NCBI RefSeq assembly: GCF_014638355.1
Contig: NZ_BMFK01000001.1
Coordinates: 1,937,160 to 2,001,159, forward strand
DNA from: Priestia taiwanensis
GTDB taxonomy: Bacteria > Bacillota > Bacilli > Bacillales > Bacillaceae_G
DNA length: 64,000 nucleotides
Reading direction: 5' to 3'
Positions 24,810 through 32,717 of this stretch are shown in pieces. Numbering within the stretch: position 1 is the stretch's first letter; each line of letters starts with the position of its first letter. The notes under the pieces were generated by a model. That model was not told the origin of the DNA. It searched no databases and worked only from the letters and a program-made list of their open reading frames with translations. The position numbers and the translations under genes were made by a program.

Positions 24810-25703
24810 TTACATCTGGACTAGCTCCATAAGCAGATGAGGCGTAGCATTGATGAATCCATGTATTAGAATCAACACCCAAACGTTACGATATTTAGAC
24901 CAAAGATATCCAAGGAATAAACCCGTCACGCCTTGATTAGCTATCACAGATGCTAAATCTACACTCGTTGCTCCAGTACTTTGAATAACCATATGCCAAC
25001 TCGCCCAAAGGATAGATGTAAAAAGGATAGCAGGCCACCTTCCTACCAACACCTCCAAACGAGTTTGCAACCAAACTCGATAAAATATTTCTTCTAGCAA
25101 ACTATTAATGAAGAAACCAACAATTAACGCTATTGCTAACATAGCTATATCCACTCTATCATTTGACACATACGGCACAGCATACACGGAAAAGAAATTT
25201 ATATAAAACCACACACCAAAAATAATAATAGGACCAAACCAATGCCACCTAGTAGAAGAAGCAGACTTTATAGATGCAGACTGTTCAACGTGATAAAACC
25301 TCGAAATGTAGAACATAGCCAATGGAATAACCAACAAAAAAACAAGTTTGAGTATGACATACCATAACTGGAACTCTGCCTCCTCCTTGTTATCTACTAA
25401 CATAAGAGACGTCGTAAATAAGAGTGCTCCTATCGTTAAAGCCCACGTTTGAATAAGAAGTAACTGTTTGTGTAGAGTACTAAGCGGCTGATGCATAACA
25501 AGACGAAAAAGCAGAAAACGAATGAGTATAATACCAACAAGAACAGGTATCCACCGGTTCCATATGGGAATCGTCCCCTCATGATCTGCGGTATAACGGA
25601 TAGATACATTACCACTCCATACTAACCACCATGTTGCAACAAAAAAGATAACAATACCTACACTTCCAATAACACGACCAACTATAGGATAACGTACGTC
25701 CAC
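24810..25703 (-). CDS. CPBP family intramembrane metalloprotease
   Basis: About 297 residues with seven or eight membrane helices. The CPBP/CaaX protease motifs are present: EEIFYRVWLQTRLE (EExxxR, about residues 206-219), then ILWASWHMVIQ with a conserved His, and HGFINATPHLL with a His and an Asn. Bacterial members are linked to bacteriocin self-immunity or processing of unknown substrates. The start is unclear: I chose the GTG at 25703 behind GGGGTGG, but the frame is open to 25760. Confidence 0.82.
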   Translation of the reverse strand: MDVRYPIVGRVIGSVGIVIFFVATWWLVWSGNVSIRYTADHEGTIPIWNRWIPVLVGIILIRFLLFRLVMHQPLSTLHKQLLLIQTWALTIGALLFTTSLMLVDNKEEAEFQLWYVILKLVFLLVIPLAMFYISRFYHVEQSASIKSASSTRWHWFGPIIIFGVWFYINFFSVYAVPYVSNDRVDIAMLAIALIVGFFINSLLEEIFYRVWLQTRLEVLVGRWPAILFTSILWASWHMVIQSTGATSVDLASVIANQGVTGLFLGYLWSKYRNVWVLILIHGFINATPHLLMELVQM

Positions 25704-25797
25704 ATTTCCCACCCCTATTTTTATATTCCCTCTTTCCACATCGATGCCATTATAATACACCTACACAATCATGGAAATAATTAACTTATTATACAAA

Positions 25798-25832
25798 AGA
25801 AAAAGTACATCACGAAATACGTGATGTACCCT
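25798..25832 (-). terminator. terminator of gerW
   Basis: GTACATCACG and CGTGATGTAC form a perfect 10-base stem; the minus strand ends in TTTTTC. Confidence 0.9.
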
Positions 25833-25848
25833 TGAACACTTATTCTAC

Positions 25849-26397
25849 TCACGCAAATGGATCAAGTTCGTCTTTCTTTTGCGTCGATTGGCTTGATGAT
25901 GTTGGTGGTGGTGTACTTGGCGGCGGTGTTTGTGCTGCTTGTTGAGCTGCTTGCGCCTGTTGCTGTGCTTGTTGTTGCGCTTGTTGTTGCGCTTGGTTAC
26001 CTCCACCCATCATGCTTTTAATTTTGTCTAATGTTTGCGGCGCAACATCGATTACTTTTTCAATTAAATGCGTGCCGTCTTTTAAGTGCATGATGTTGAT
26101 ACCATTTTGATTCACAACTAGGAATGCAACTGGAGAAATGGATACACCACCTCCGCTACCTCCACCGAACGGATAAGATGTTACTGGCTTGTTATGCTCT
26201 TGCTTAGACGATGCACTTGACGATGCGTTGAAATCACTACCACCTGCACCAAATCCAAAACCAACCTTTGATACCGTTAAAATAACGCCACCATCTGGTG
26301 TTTGAATCGGATCGCCTAAGATTGTATTCACATCCACCATTTGTTTTAAATTTTCCATCGTAGCTTTCATAAGCCCTTGAATTGGATGATCTGCCAT
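25849..26397 (-). CDS. gerW: GerW family sporulation protein (YtfJ)
   Basis: A 182-residue spore protein needed in B. subtilis for normal germination response. The family core is intact: HPIQGLMKATMENLKQMVDVNTILGDPI (~4-32), the GGVILTVSKVGFGFGAGGSDF motif and GGGSGGGVSISPVAFLVVN. After ~130 a tail rich in Gln/Ala and then Pro/Ser/Thr follows, ending in DELDPFA; it makes this copy longer than the ~150-residue B. subtilis protein. A single gene with its own terminator. Confidence 0.92.
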   Translation of the reverse strand: MADHPIQGLMKATMENLKQMVDVNTILGDPIQTPDGGVILTVSKVGFGFGAGGSDFNASSSASSKQEHNKPVTSYPFGGGSGGGVSISPVAFLVVNQNGINIMHLKDGTHLIEKVIDVAPQTLDKIKSMMGGGNQAQQQAQQQAQQQAQAAQQAAQTPPPSTPPPTSSSQSTQKKDELDPFA

Positions 26398-26513
26398 GAT
26401 TTATTCCTCCTTTATGTATTCCCCCCTATTTTTTCCATAATTTATTATTTCATTCCTATATCCGAAAAAATGCTATAATGGAATAGAAAAAAATGAAAAA
26501 CGAGGCGATAACA

Positions 26514-27074
26514 ATGATTAGACAAGGAATCAAAGCAGATTCAAAAGAAGCAGCGATTCTACTGTACGAAACATTAGAAGGCATTGCAGTAAAGTTAACG
26601 GGCGGTACAACAGACGAAGAAGTACTAGCTACACTAGAAGATTTCTTCCAGCAAGAAGTAAACCGTCTGAACTATACAAATGCATTCGTTAAAGTCATCG
26701 ACAACAAATTAGCTGGCATTATGATTGCCTATCACGGCAAAGACGCTGAAGCAATCGATGCTCCAATTATCGAACACTTACGTACATTAAAAAATGATGC
26801 AACAATTACAATTGATAAAGAAGCGGAAGAAGATGCTTACTATATTGATACATTATCGGTAAACGCAGAATTCCGTGGCCAAGGTATCGGCACAGACTTA
26901 ATGAAAGCTGCCGAAGACTATGCAAAAGAACAAGGCTACGACAAAATTTCGTTAAACGTCGAGTACGATAATGAACGTGCACACAACCTATATACGAAAG
27001 TCGGCTTCAAAGAAGAAAAAACAATTACGATTATCGGCAAGAAGTTTTATTACATGGTGAAAGAATTAGCATAA
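26514..27074 (+). CDS. GNAT family N-acetyltransferase
   Basis: About 186 residues with the GNAT fold. The acetyl-CoA motif is IDTLSVNAEFRGQGIGTDLMKAAEDYA (~residues 116-142), and the later NERAHNLYTKVGFK is motif B. The substrate is unknown. GAGG lies eight bases before the ATG at 26514; the codons before it are not supported by a binding site. Confidence 0.87.
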   Translation: MIRQGIKADSKEAAILLYETLEGIAVKLTGGTTDEEVLATLEDFFQQEVNRLNYTNAFVKVIDNKLAGIMIAYHGKDAEAIDAPIIEHLRTLKNDATITIDKEAEEDAYYIDTLSVNAEFRGQGIGTDLMKAAEDYAKEQGYDKISLNVEYDNERAHNLYTKVGFKEEKTITIIGKKFYYMVKELA

Positions 27075-27076
27075 TA

Positions 27077-27112
27077 GAAACGGCATATCCTGCAACGGGG
27101 TATGCCGTTTTT
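27077..27112 (+). terminator. terminator after the GNAT gene
   Basis: AAACGGCATA and TATGCCGTTT form the stem, followed by a T-run. Confidence 0.9.
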
Positions 27113-27184
27113 ATCTTTCTATACGTTGAAAATTATCAGAATTATCGTATAATAAAGATATTATAAAAGACTGGAGTGATTTCA

Positions 27185-27310
27185 ATGCAAAAAATGAATA
27201 AACGAAATGAGGAGAGAAAAATGAGAAGCGAAATGAGGATTATCATACATGAAAACAATAAATATAGGGATTGTGGCGCACGTGGACGCCGGAAAGACGA
27301 GTTTGACTGA
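27185..27310 (+). CDS. possible 41-codon leader ORF overlapping the RPP gene
   Basis: A short frame starts at ATG 27185, seven bases after GGAGTGA, and ends with TGA at 27308-27310. An internal ATG at 27221 has its own GAGGAGAG site. It encodes a very basic, Lys/Arg/Glu-rich peptide and overlaps the first 62 bases of the ribosomal protection gene in another frame. Tet(M)-type genes often have a translated leader, so a regulatory role is possible. This is inference, and the peptide need not be stable. Confidence 0.4.
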   Translation: MQKMNKRNEERKMRSEMRIIIHENNKYRDCGARGRRKDEFD

Positions 27311-29189
27311 GCGTATTTTATTTGAAACAAATGTTATTGACCAGATTGGACAAGTAGATAAAGGGAATACCCAAACAGACTCGATGGAGTTAGAAAGGCA
27401 ACGAGGTATCACAATTAAAGCATCCGTCGTATCTTTTTTGATTAATGATACAAAGGTGAACCTCATCGACACACCAGGACACGCAGACTTCATCGCAGAA
27501 GTGGAACGGTCTTTCCGTGTGTTAGACGGCGCTATCTTAGTTATCTCAGCAGTTGAAGGTGTGCAAGCACAGACGAAAGTATTGATGCGGACATTACAGA
27601 AACTGCGAATTCCAACGATGATTTTTATAAACAAAATTGATCGCGGTGGTGCACATACGCAAAATGTCATTAAACAAATAAGGGAAACTCTTTCAGAGAA
27701 CATTCTCCCTTTTTATCAAGCAATAGACGAAGGAACAAAGTACGCTGCAATTTATCAATCTAACATGCATGAAGCATACATCGAAGTGTTAGCACCGCAC
27801 AACGAGTCATTACTTGAATCATATGTGAATGGTGATTGTATATCAGAAGCAACATTACAAAAAGAATTCATTCATCACGTTCAACAAGGAAATGTTTATC
27901 CAGTTTTTCTCGGTTCAGCAATGACGGGGATCGGTATATCTGAATTACTCGAACGTATTTCAATGATGATTCCACCAACGCCTCGAACCACTAACATATT
28001 GTCTGGAGTTGTTTTCAAGATTGAACGAGAACCTTCTGGAGAAAAGGTTGCATACATCCGCTTATTCTCTGGGTTTTTATACGTTCGAAAAGATATCGAC
28101 ATATGTCGTGACAATGCACTATCTCATCGAGAAAAGGTAAAAAAACTGCATATCTTTCAACAAGGAACGACGATACAAGTACCGTCTGTTCATGCGGGGG
28201 AATTTTGCAAAGTATGGGGGCTTCACGATATTAAGATTGGAGACGTTGTCGGTGAAGTCTCGCATTATATAAAAGATATTTCCTTTGTAAAGCCACAAAT
28301 GGAGGCAATGATTCAAGCAACACAACAAGGAAATGAACACGCCTTATTTGAGGCGCTAACAGAGCTAGCGGAAGAAGATCCGCTCATTCACATATGGAAA
28401 GACGATATTCATCAAGAATTATACATTCGACTATTTGGTGACGTACAAAAAGAAGTGGTAGAAGCGACACTAAGAGATAAATACGGGCTAGAGATACGAT
28501 TCTCTGCTACGAGAATCGTCTGTATCGAAAAGCCACTCCGGAGCGGGCATGTGGTTGAACAAATGGGTGAACGGACGAATCCATTTTACGCAACCATTGG
28601 CTTGAGTGTAAAACGAGGCCCATCCAAATCTGGCATCACATATCAATTAGATGTCGAACTAGGCTCTTTGCCTTTGTCATTCCATAAAGCAATTGAAGAA
28701 ACAGTACATCAAACATTAAAACAAGGGTTGTATGGTTGGGAAGTAACAGATATCATTGTTACCTTAACACATAGTGGCTATGGTAGTTCTGTTTCAACAG
28801 CAGGTGACTTCAGAAATTTAACACCGCTTGTCTTAATGGAAGCCTTAAAGCAAGCAGGTACAACCGTATTCGAACCAATAAATGAATTCGAATTAACTGC
28901 TCCTACACGTGCAATTAGTACAGCGATATATCGACTGTCAGCAATGCAAGCAACATTTACAGAGCCAATGATGCAACATGGTTCGTTCCATTTAACAGGA
29001 ACATTACCAATGGCAAAAACAGAAGAATTCAAACGTGGCTTATACTCTTTTACGGAAGGCGAAGGCGTCTTTCTCGCAAAACCGTATGGATATAAGGAGT
29101 TAACAGCTCCTTTCCCAACCCGAAAACGAGTAGACTACAATCCGTTGAATCGAAAAGATTATTTACTGCATGTACTTCGAACATACTAA
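27249..29189 (+). CDS. Tet(M)/Otr(A)-like ribosomal protection GTPase
   Basis: A 646-residue EF-G-like GTPase of the tetracycline ribosomal protection family. G1 is AHVDAGKTSLTE (residues 9-20), G2 lies in QRGITIKAS, G3 is DTPGHADF (~75-82) and G4 is NKIDR (~129-133). Domains II to V follow at normal length. The C-terminal part (LTHSGY, STAGDFRNLTPLVL, DYNPLNRKDYLL) is closer to Otr(A) than to Tet(M). At the domain IV tip, where Tet(M) has YSPVS, this protein has Gly512-Ser-Ser-Val-Ser, without the proline. Resistance is therefore not assured. GAGG lies ten bases before the ATG. Confidence 0.9.
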   Translation: MKTINIGIVAHVDAGKTSLTERILFETNVIDQIGQVDKGNTQTDSMELERQRGITIKASVVSFLINDTKVNLIDTPGHADFIAEVERSFRVLDGAILVISAVEGVQAQTKVLMRTLQKLRIPTMIFINKIDRGGAHTQNVIKQIRETLSENILPFYQAIDEGTKYAAIYQSNMHEAYIEVLAPHNESLLESYVNGDCISEATLQKEFIHHVQQGNVYPVFLGSAMTGIGISELLERISMMIPPTPRTTNILSGVVFKIEREPSGEKVAYIRLFSGFLYVRKDIDICRDNALSHREKVKKLHIFQQGTTIQVPSVHAGEFCKVWGLHDIKIGDVVGEVSHYIKDISFVKPQMEAMIQATQQGNEHALFEALTELAEEDPLIHIWKDDIHQELYIRLFGDVQKEVVEATLRDKYGLEIRFSATRIVCIEKPLRSGHVVEQMGERTNPFYATIGLSVKRGPSKSGITYQLDVELGSLPLSFHKAIEETVHQTLKQGLYGWEVTDIIVTLTHSGYGSSVSTAGDFRNLTPLVLMEALKQAGTTVFEPINEFELTAPTRAISTAIYRLSAMQATFTEPMMQHGSFHLTGTLPMAKTEEFKRGLYSFTEGEGVFLAKPYGYKELTAPFPTRKRVDYNPLNRKDYLLHVLRTY

Positions 29190-29198
29190 AAGAAAACA

Positions 29199-29224
29199 GG
29201 CATACTCCGTATCAGAGTATGCCT
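29199..29224 (-). terminator. terminator shared by convergent genes
   Basis: AGGCATACTC and GAGTATGCCT form a perfect stem. The T-run (TGTTTTCTTTT) is on the minus side, so it mainly closes the 29227 gene. Confidence 0.8.
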
Positions 29225-29226
29225 AC

Positions 29227-29469
29227 TTACATGAAATACACAAATAGCTGAAACACGCAAATACCAATCGCCAGTACCCCTAACGTTAATAAGATAAAAA
29301 AGTCTATCCTACCATATGCCCTTTGCCATACGAATATGCGAAATGGGATGCCAACAGCTATCAGAATAAGTCCGATTAAAAAATAATACTCTCCAAGATA
29401 AAAAGATACGACAAACACGGTAAAAAGCAACAAATCGATTCCGCGTTGCCACACTCTCTCTTGATACAT
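29227..29469 (-). CDS. small three-helix membrane protein
   Basis: An 80-residue membrane protein with about three helices (residues ~10-27, 29-47 and 54-78). Its middle (YLGEYYFLIGLILIAVG) aligns with GERLFSVGPILLASG in the 78-residue product at 30106-30342. It therefore seems to belong to the same family as the cluster between 30.1 and 31.4 kb. Function unknown. Confidence 0.6.
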   Translation of the reverse strand: MYQERVWQRGIDLLLFTVFVVSFYLGEYYFLIGLILIAVGIPFRIFVWQRAYGRIDFFILLTLGVLAIGICVFQLFVYFM

Positions 29470-29571
29470 ATAATCAGCCCCTTTTTAGCTATACATACAA
29501 TCTAAACACATGCAATATTCACTATTTTTGACCTATAATTGGATTACCTATTCATACTAGGAGTGATTAAA

Positions 29572-30132
29572 ATGGAAACGAATATTTATTTCATCCGCCA
29601 TGCAGATTCTCCGTTCATTTTCGGTCAAGAACGAGAACGCCCTCTTTCAGAAGAAGGGGTACAAAGTGCTAAAAGAGTTGTAGAATCGCTAAAGAATATC
29701 CCGTTTGACGCTGTTTTTTCCAGCCCTTATATACGAGCAATCCAAACATTAGACGGACTAATAGACCCAGCAACTATTGTAATAGAAGAAAATTTACGCG
29801 AACGTGCTTTGAAAGGAGACTACCGATTACCTGAAGAGAAGCGAGAACATGCACACATGCAGTCATTTGGAGATGTAGATTTTTGTTTAGAGGGCGGTGA
29901 GGCTCTTCGCGAAGCACAATACCGATCCCTTCCTATCATTTTTCATATTCTTGAAAATCAAGCATACCAGCACGTTGCCATTGGGACGCATGGTAACATT
30001 ATGACAACTATCTTACATTATTTCGATTCCTCTTTTGACTATACATTTTGGAAATCTACCGAAAAACCAGATATTTATCAAGCAACATTCAGCGGTTTCC
30101 ATTTACTACGTGTGCAAAAACGAGAATACTAG
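29572..30132 (+). CDS. histidine phosphatase superfamily protein
   Basis: A 186-residue phosphoglycerate mutase-like phosphatase. The catalytic RHG-type motif is FIRHADSP (residues 6-13), the second part FSSPYIRAIQTLD (~50-62) carries the conserved Arg, and the late His is in IGTHGNIM. The motif reads RHA instead of RHG, which is common in this superfamily. Substrate unknown. AGGAGTGA precedes the ATG at 29572. The 3' end overlaps a convergent gene by 27 bases. Confidence 0.87.
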   Translation: METNIYFIRHADSPFIFGQERERPLSEEGVQSAKRVVESLKNIPFDAVFSSPYIRAIQTLDGLIDPATIVIEENLRERALKGDYRLPEEKREHAHMQSFGDVDFCLEGGEALREAQYRSLPIIFHILENQAYQHVAIGTHGNIMTTILHYFDSSFDYTFWKSTEKPDIYQATFSGFHLLRVQKREY

Positions 30133-30342
30133 TATCCAAGTAAGCATGATTAGTACCAACAACATTTGCATGAAGAAAAATATCTTCGGTTCATACATAT
30201 GACGAAACTCTAAATTACTATATAACCAACCGCTAGCAAGTAGGATAGGTCCAACAGAAAATAATCGCTCTCCCCAAAAAAGAATGCACACAACAAAACA
30301 TACTATTAGGGATGCATAACGTACAATACGATATGCTCTCAC
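30106..30342 (-). CDS. membrane protein, C-terminal part of a split paralogue
   Basis: A 78-residue, three-helix membrane protein that starts with GTG directly after the TAG of the 30343-30741 gene, in the same frame. Placed behind that gene's product it matches the C-terminal third of the intact 210-residue paralogue at 30781-31413 in position and hydrophobicity. It may be translated by coupling (GGAG lies 11 bases upstream), be the tail of a gene broken by one nonsense codon, or be joined by readthrough. Confidence 0.55.
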   Translation of the reverse strand: MRAYRIVRYASLIVCFVVCILFWGERLFSVGPILLASGWLYSNLEFRHMYEPKIFFFMQMLLVLIMLTWILVFSFLHT

Positions 30343-30741
30343 CTATTCTTTTGCTCCACGGTACCGATCAATTAATAGATATACATAGTTACCAATCATG
30401 ACACAAACCGCACTAATCGACGCGATAAGCAACCCTCTCGCTCCAAGTAACACAACCCAGCCACCCATAAACGTAATAAACAGAAAGAAGTAAAGAAATC
30501 CAAGTAATACAATCGCTAACGGAATATTAACCGGGAATAAATACGACCAAAATTTGTACAGTAAAACAGAGAAAATAACGAACAGAAAAAGAAATATCGT
30601 GTGAAACATACTCCAAAGGAACACAAATCCAGCTAACCCTTCCTTGGCACTAATGGAATAAATAGCGAATTTCAACGTAATAATCGCAAGGACAATCAAA
30701 GTAATTAACACGTACTTGTTTACTTTTTTCAACATTTCCAT
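30343..30741 (-). CDS. four-helix membrane protein, paralogue of 30781-31413
   Basis: About 132 residues with four helices. It is clearly related to the N-terminal part of the next gene upstream: both begin L-K-K-(V/I)-N-(K/R)-Y and share FLWSM(F/W)HTIF, (Y)KFW, LFP-x-N-x-PLAI-x-LLGF and a GNYVY/VNYVY end. The ATG at 30741 lies nine bases after GGAG. Function unknown. It stops at TAG 30345-30343 and is followed at once by GTG of the next frame segment. Confidence 0.7.
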   Translation of the reverse strand: MEMLKKVNKYVLITLIVLAIITLKFAIYSISAKEGLAGFVFLWSMFHTIFLFLFVIFSVLLYKFWSYLFPVNIPLAIVLLGFLYFFLFITFMGGWVVLLGARGLLIASISAVCVMIGNYVYLLIDRYRGAKE

Positions 30742-30780
30742 GTTCATCTACTCCTTTTTCAGACTCCATATTCCTTCACC

Positions 30781-31413
30781 TTACATTTGAATCGCAATAA
30801 GAAAGAGGAAGAATGCCGCCACTATACTAAGCACAAAAAATACTTTGCTCTTTTTTTGAAATTCCTCTACTCCAAGGACAATCATCAATAATCCTACACA
30901 TGACAATGAAACAGCCATCCCACTAAAGTTTCGTGTTAGTAATGCGTTAATAAATACGATGAGCGTGATACTAACAAGAATAATTTTACTAATTGTCAGC
31001 CATATATGCAGTTCTCCTGCACCTTTGTTGAACATATACACGTAATTGACAATGGCTAGTACGATTGAAACAATCAATGCGAATATCATTCCATACAATC
31101 CAAGCAAGGAAATCCAGCCAAACATAAACGTCACAAACGAAAAGAAAAAGGAAAATCCAAGCAACAAAATCGCAAGTGGCGTATTAGCTGGGAATAATTT
31201 GTCCCAAAATTTATATACCAAAAAGGAAGACAACAGCAATACAAGAAAAAAGATTGTATGCCACATGCTCCACAAAAAACCTAACTTCGATTGCCCTGCA
31301 TCTGGGGCATCACTTGGAATAAGTAACGAGTATACTGAAAATCCAATCATTCCAATCGCCAATACGACAAGTAAAACAAAAATGTACCTATTTATTTTTT
31401 TGAGTGTATCCAT
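30781..31413 (-). CDS. multi-pass membrane protein (intact form, 210 aa)
   Basis: About seven helices. Residues 1-135 match the 132-residue paralogue downstream, and residues ~140-210 (LHIWLTISKIILVSITLIVFINALL ... SIVAAFFLFLIAIQM) correspond to the separate 78-residue product. AAGGG and TAGGGG precede the ATG at 31413. It follows the SigO/RsoA-like genes with a gap of only five bases, so it is probably in their operon and may be a membrane partner. That is inference. Confidence 0.7.
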   Translation of the reverse strand: MDTLKKINRYIFVLLVVLAIGMIGFSVYSLLIPSDAPDAGQSKLGFLWSMWHTIFFLVLLLSSFLVYKFWDKLFPANTPLAILLLGFSFFFSFVTFMFGWISLLGLYGMIFALIVSIVLAIVNYVYMFNKGAGELHIWLTISKIILVSITLIVFINALLTRNFSGMAVSLSCVGLLMIVLGVEEFQKKSKVFFVLSIVAAFFLFLIAIQM

Positions 31414-31418
31414 ATCCC

Positions 31419-31601
31419 CTAGTCCCTTTCTATGAATTGTAAAAATGTCGGCGTGTCTGTCTGTTGCCATATAGCCTGCTTCTCGAAAATTTTCATTTTC
31501 AATTCTTGCTCTAAGTCTTCTCGTTCTTGCGGAGACGTGTAATAGATGTTCTTCTTAATAATTGGTGTAACTGCTTGTAACACTACTTCTATTTCATACA
31601 T
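31419..31601 (-). CDS. RsoA-like co-sigma subunit
   Basis: A 60-residue protein that looks like an isolated sigma region 2 fragment (VTPIIKKNIYYTSPQEREDLEQELKMKIFEK). In B. subtilis RsoA is such a short partner and works with SigO as a two-part sigma factor. The gene overlaps the end of the SigO-like gene by eight bases, as expected for translationally coupled partners. The assignment rests on size, context and the DLEQEL motif. Confidence 0.6.
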   Translation of the reverse strand: MYEIEVVLQAVTPIIKKNIYYTSPQEREDLEQELKMKIFEKQAIWQQTDTPTFLQFIERD

Positions 31602-32172
31602 TCTTATCCCTTCTTTCTATCATTTTTTTCACTTTCTGCAACGCACTTTTATGATTATACGAAATTTTTTGTTCGGATTCTCCGAGTAGCTTCGCAACTT
31701 CTTTATTCGAAAGTTGATGGACATAGATTAAATTGAGAATGTTCATCTGCAACTCATTCAACTGCTTAAGCGCCCTGTAAACATCTTCATTTTCAATATG
31801 CTCCTCTAAAAAATAGGACAACTCACTTACTTCTCTAAACGTGCTATCTTCTATATTTGTATGCAGCTTATCAAGCGAAATACCCTCGTCTGTCCCTTCA
31901 TACATTACTTGTTTCCTTTGCTTATTTAACCGCTTATCGAAATCAATCGTATAGAACTTGATTAGCTTACTTATATAGCTATACATCTTCGCGTTCCGAA
32001 AATGTTCGGTGAACGCCTCGTCAAGCTGCTCTTTGTTGTGCGGAGTTGGTGACAAGATGTAGTTATCCACTAATTGCCTATTTTCTGCTACTTGTAGAAA
32101 ACGAATCATGATAGGCTCGTTCAATTTCGTCTTATACTTCTCATAAAATGCATCGAGTTGTTCCTTCGTCAT
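31594..32172 (-). CDS. SigO-like sigma factor
   Basis: About 192 residues. The C-terminal third is a sigma region 4 (LNELQMNILNLIYVHQLSNKEVAKLLGESEQKISYNHKSALQKVKKMI, ~140-187). The middle has a helical domain with YSYISKLIKFYTIDFDKRLNKQRK that recalls B. subtilis SigO (YvrI). A canonical region 2 is missing, which would be supplied by the RsoA-like protein encoded just downstream. AAAGGAGGAGG precedes the ATG at 32172. The expected controller, YvrL/RsiO-like, lies at 9.4 kb. Confidence 0.65.
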   Translation of the reverse strand: MTKEQLDAFYEKYKTKLNEPIMIRFLQVAENRQLVDNYILSPTPHNKEQLDEAFTEHFRNAKMYSYISKLIKFYTIDFDKRLNKQRKQVMYEGTDEGISLDKLHTNIEDSTFREVSELSYFLEEHIENEDVYRALKQLNELQMNILNLIYVHQLSNKEVAKLLGESEQKISYNHKSALQKVKKMIERRDKNV

Positions 32173-32257
32173 ACTGCCTCCTCCTTTTACACCCATCATA
32201 AAACAAAACATATGTTCTGTAAATAAGAACAAACTAAAAATTTTGATTATTTAACCA

Positions 32258-32288
32258 AAATAAAAACGACCACTATATAGTGGTCGAA
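32258..32288 (-). terminator. terminator after tRNA-Cys
   Basis: CGACCACTATATAGTGGTCG is a perfect palindrome, followed on the minus strand by TTTTTATTTT. Confidence 0.85.
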
Positions 32289-32296
32289 GAGGGAAA

Positions 32297-32367
32297 AGGT
32301 GATAGCCGGATTCGAACCGGCGATCAAGGTTTTGCAGACCAGCGCCTTACCGCTTGGCTATATCACC
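32297..32367 (-). tRNA. tRNA-Cys (GCA)
   Basis: A 71-base tRNA with a perfect acceptor stem (GGTGATA/TATCACC), D arm (GCC/GGC), T arm (GCCGG-TTCGAAT-CCGGC), anticodon loop CTGCAAA with GCA, and T at position 73, the cysteine discriminator. CCA is not encoded. The anticodon stem is odd: CTGGT faces ACCTT, so only the upper three pairs form, with C27-U43 and U28-U42 mismatches. It may still be functional or may be decaying. Confidence 0.85.
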
Positions 32368-32569
32368 ATAATTCGTTATATGAAATATATATGCCGTGTT
32401 TCTTCTGTATGTGCGCATCAAATTGTTTTATTCTTTTCGCATACATACACGCTAAATCTTTATAAAAGTCTTTCTCTTCTTCATCACATTGGCAAATTTC
32501 CTTCGACACATGAAGTAATCCCACTCTCAACTCACAACATCTTACTAAATCTTCTTCTAACGTCCTCAT
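32363..32569 (-). CDS. small cysteine-containing protein (68 aa)
   Basis: A helical, charged protein with four cysteines (RCCELR and CQCDEE) that I do not recognise. AGGAGG lies eight bases before the ATG at 32569. The last codons overlap the 5' end of the tRNA-Cys gene by five bases. Gene and tRNA may share a transcript. The cysteine spacing does not match a known zinc motif. Confidence 0.6.
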   Translation of the reverse strand: MRTLEEDLVRCCELRVGLLHVSKEICQCDEEEKDFYKDLACMYAKRIKQFDAHIQKKHGIYISYNELW

Positions 32570-32717
32570 CCTATTCACCTCCTGTAGTTATTGTAAGAGA
32601 AAGAAACAAAGAAATATCAAAGAAAAAGATTTTTCCTCCTCATTTTGATAATTACGCTTTCCGCTCTCTTTATACAGTAAATCGCGCGATTACAAAATGA
32701 AAAGGGAGTTGGAAAAA

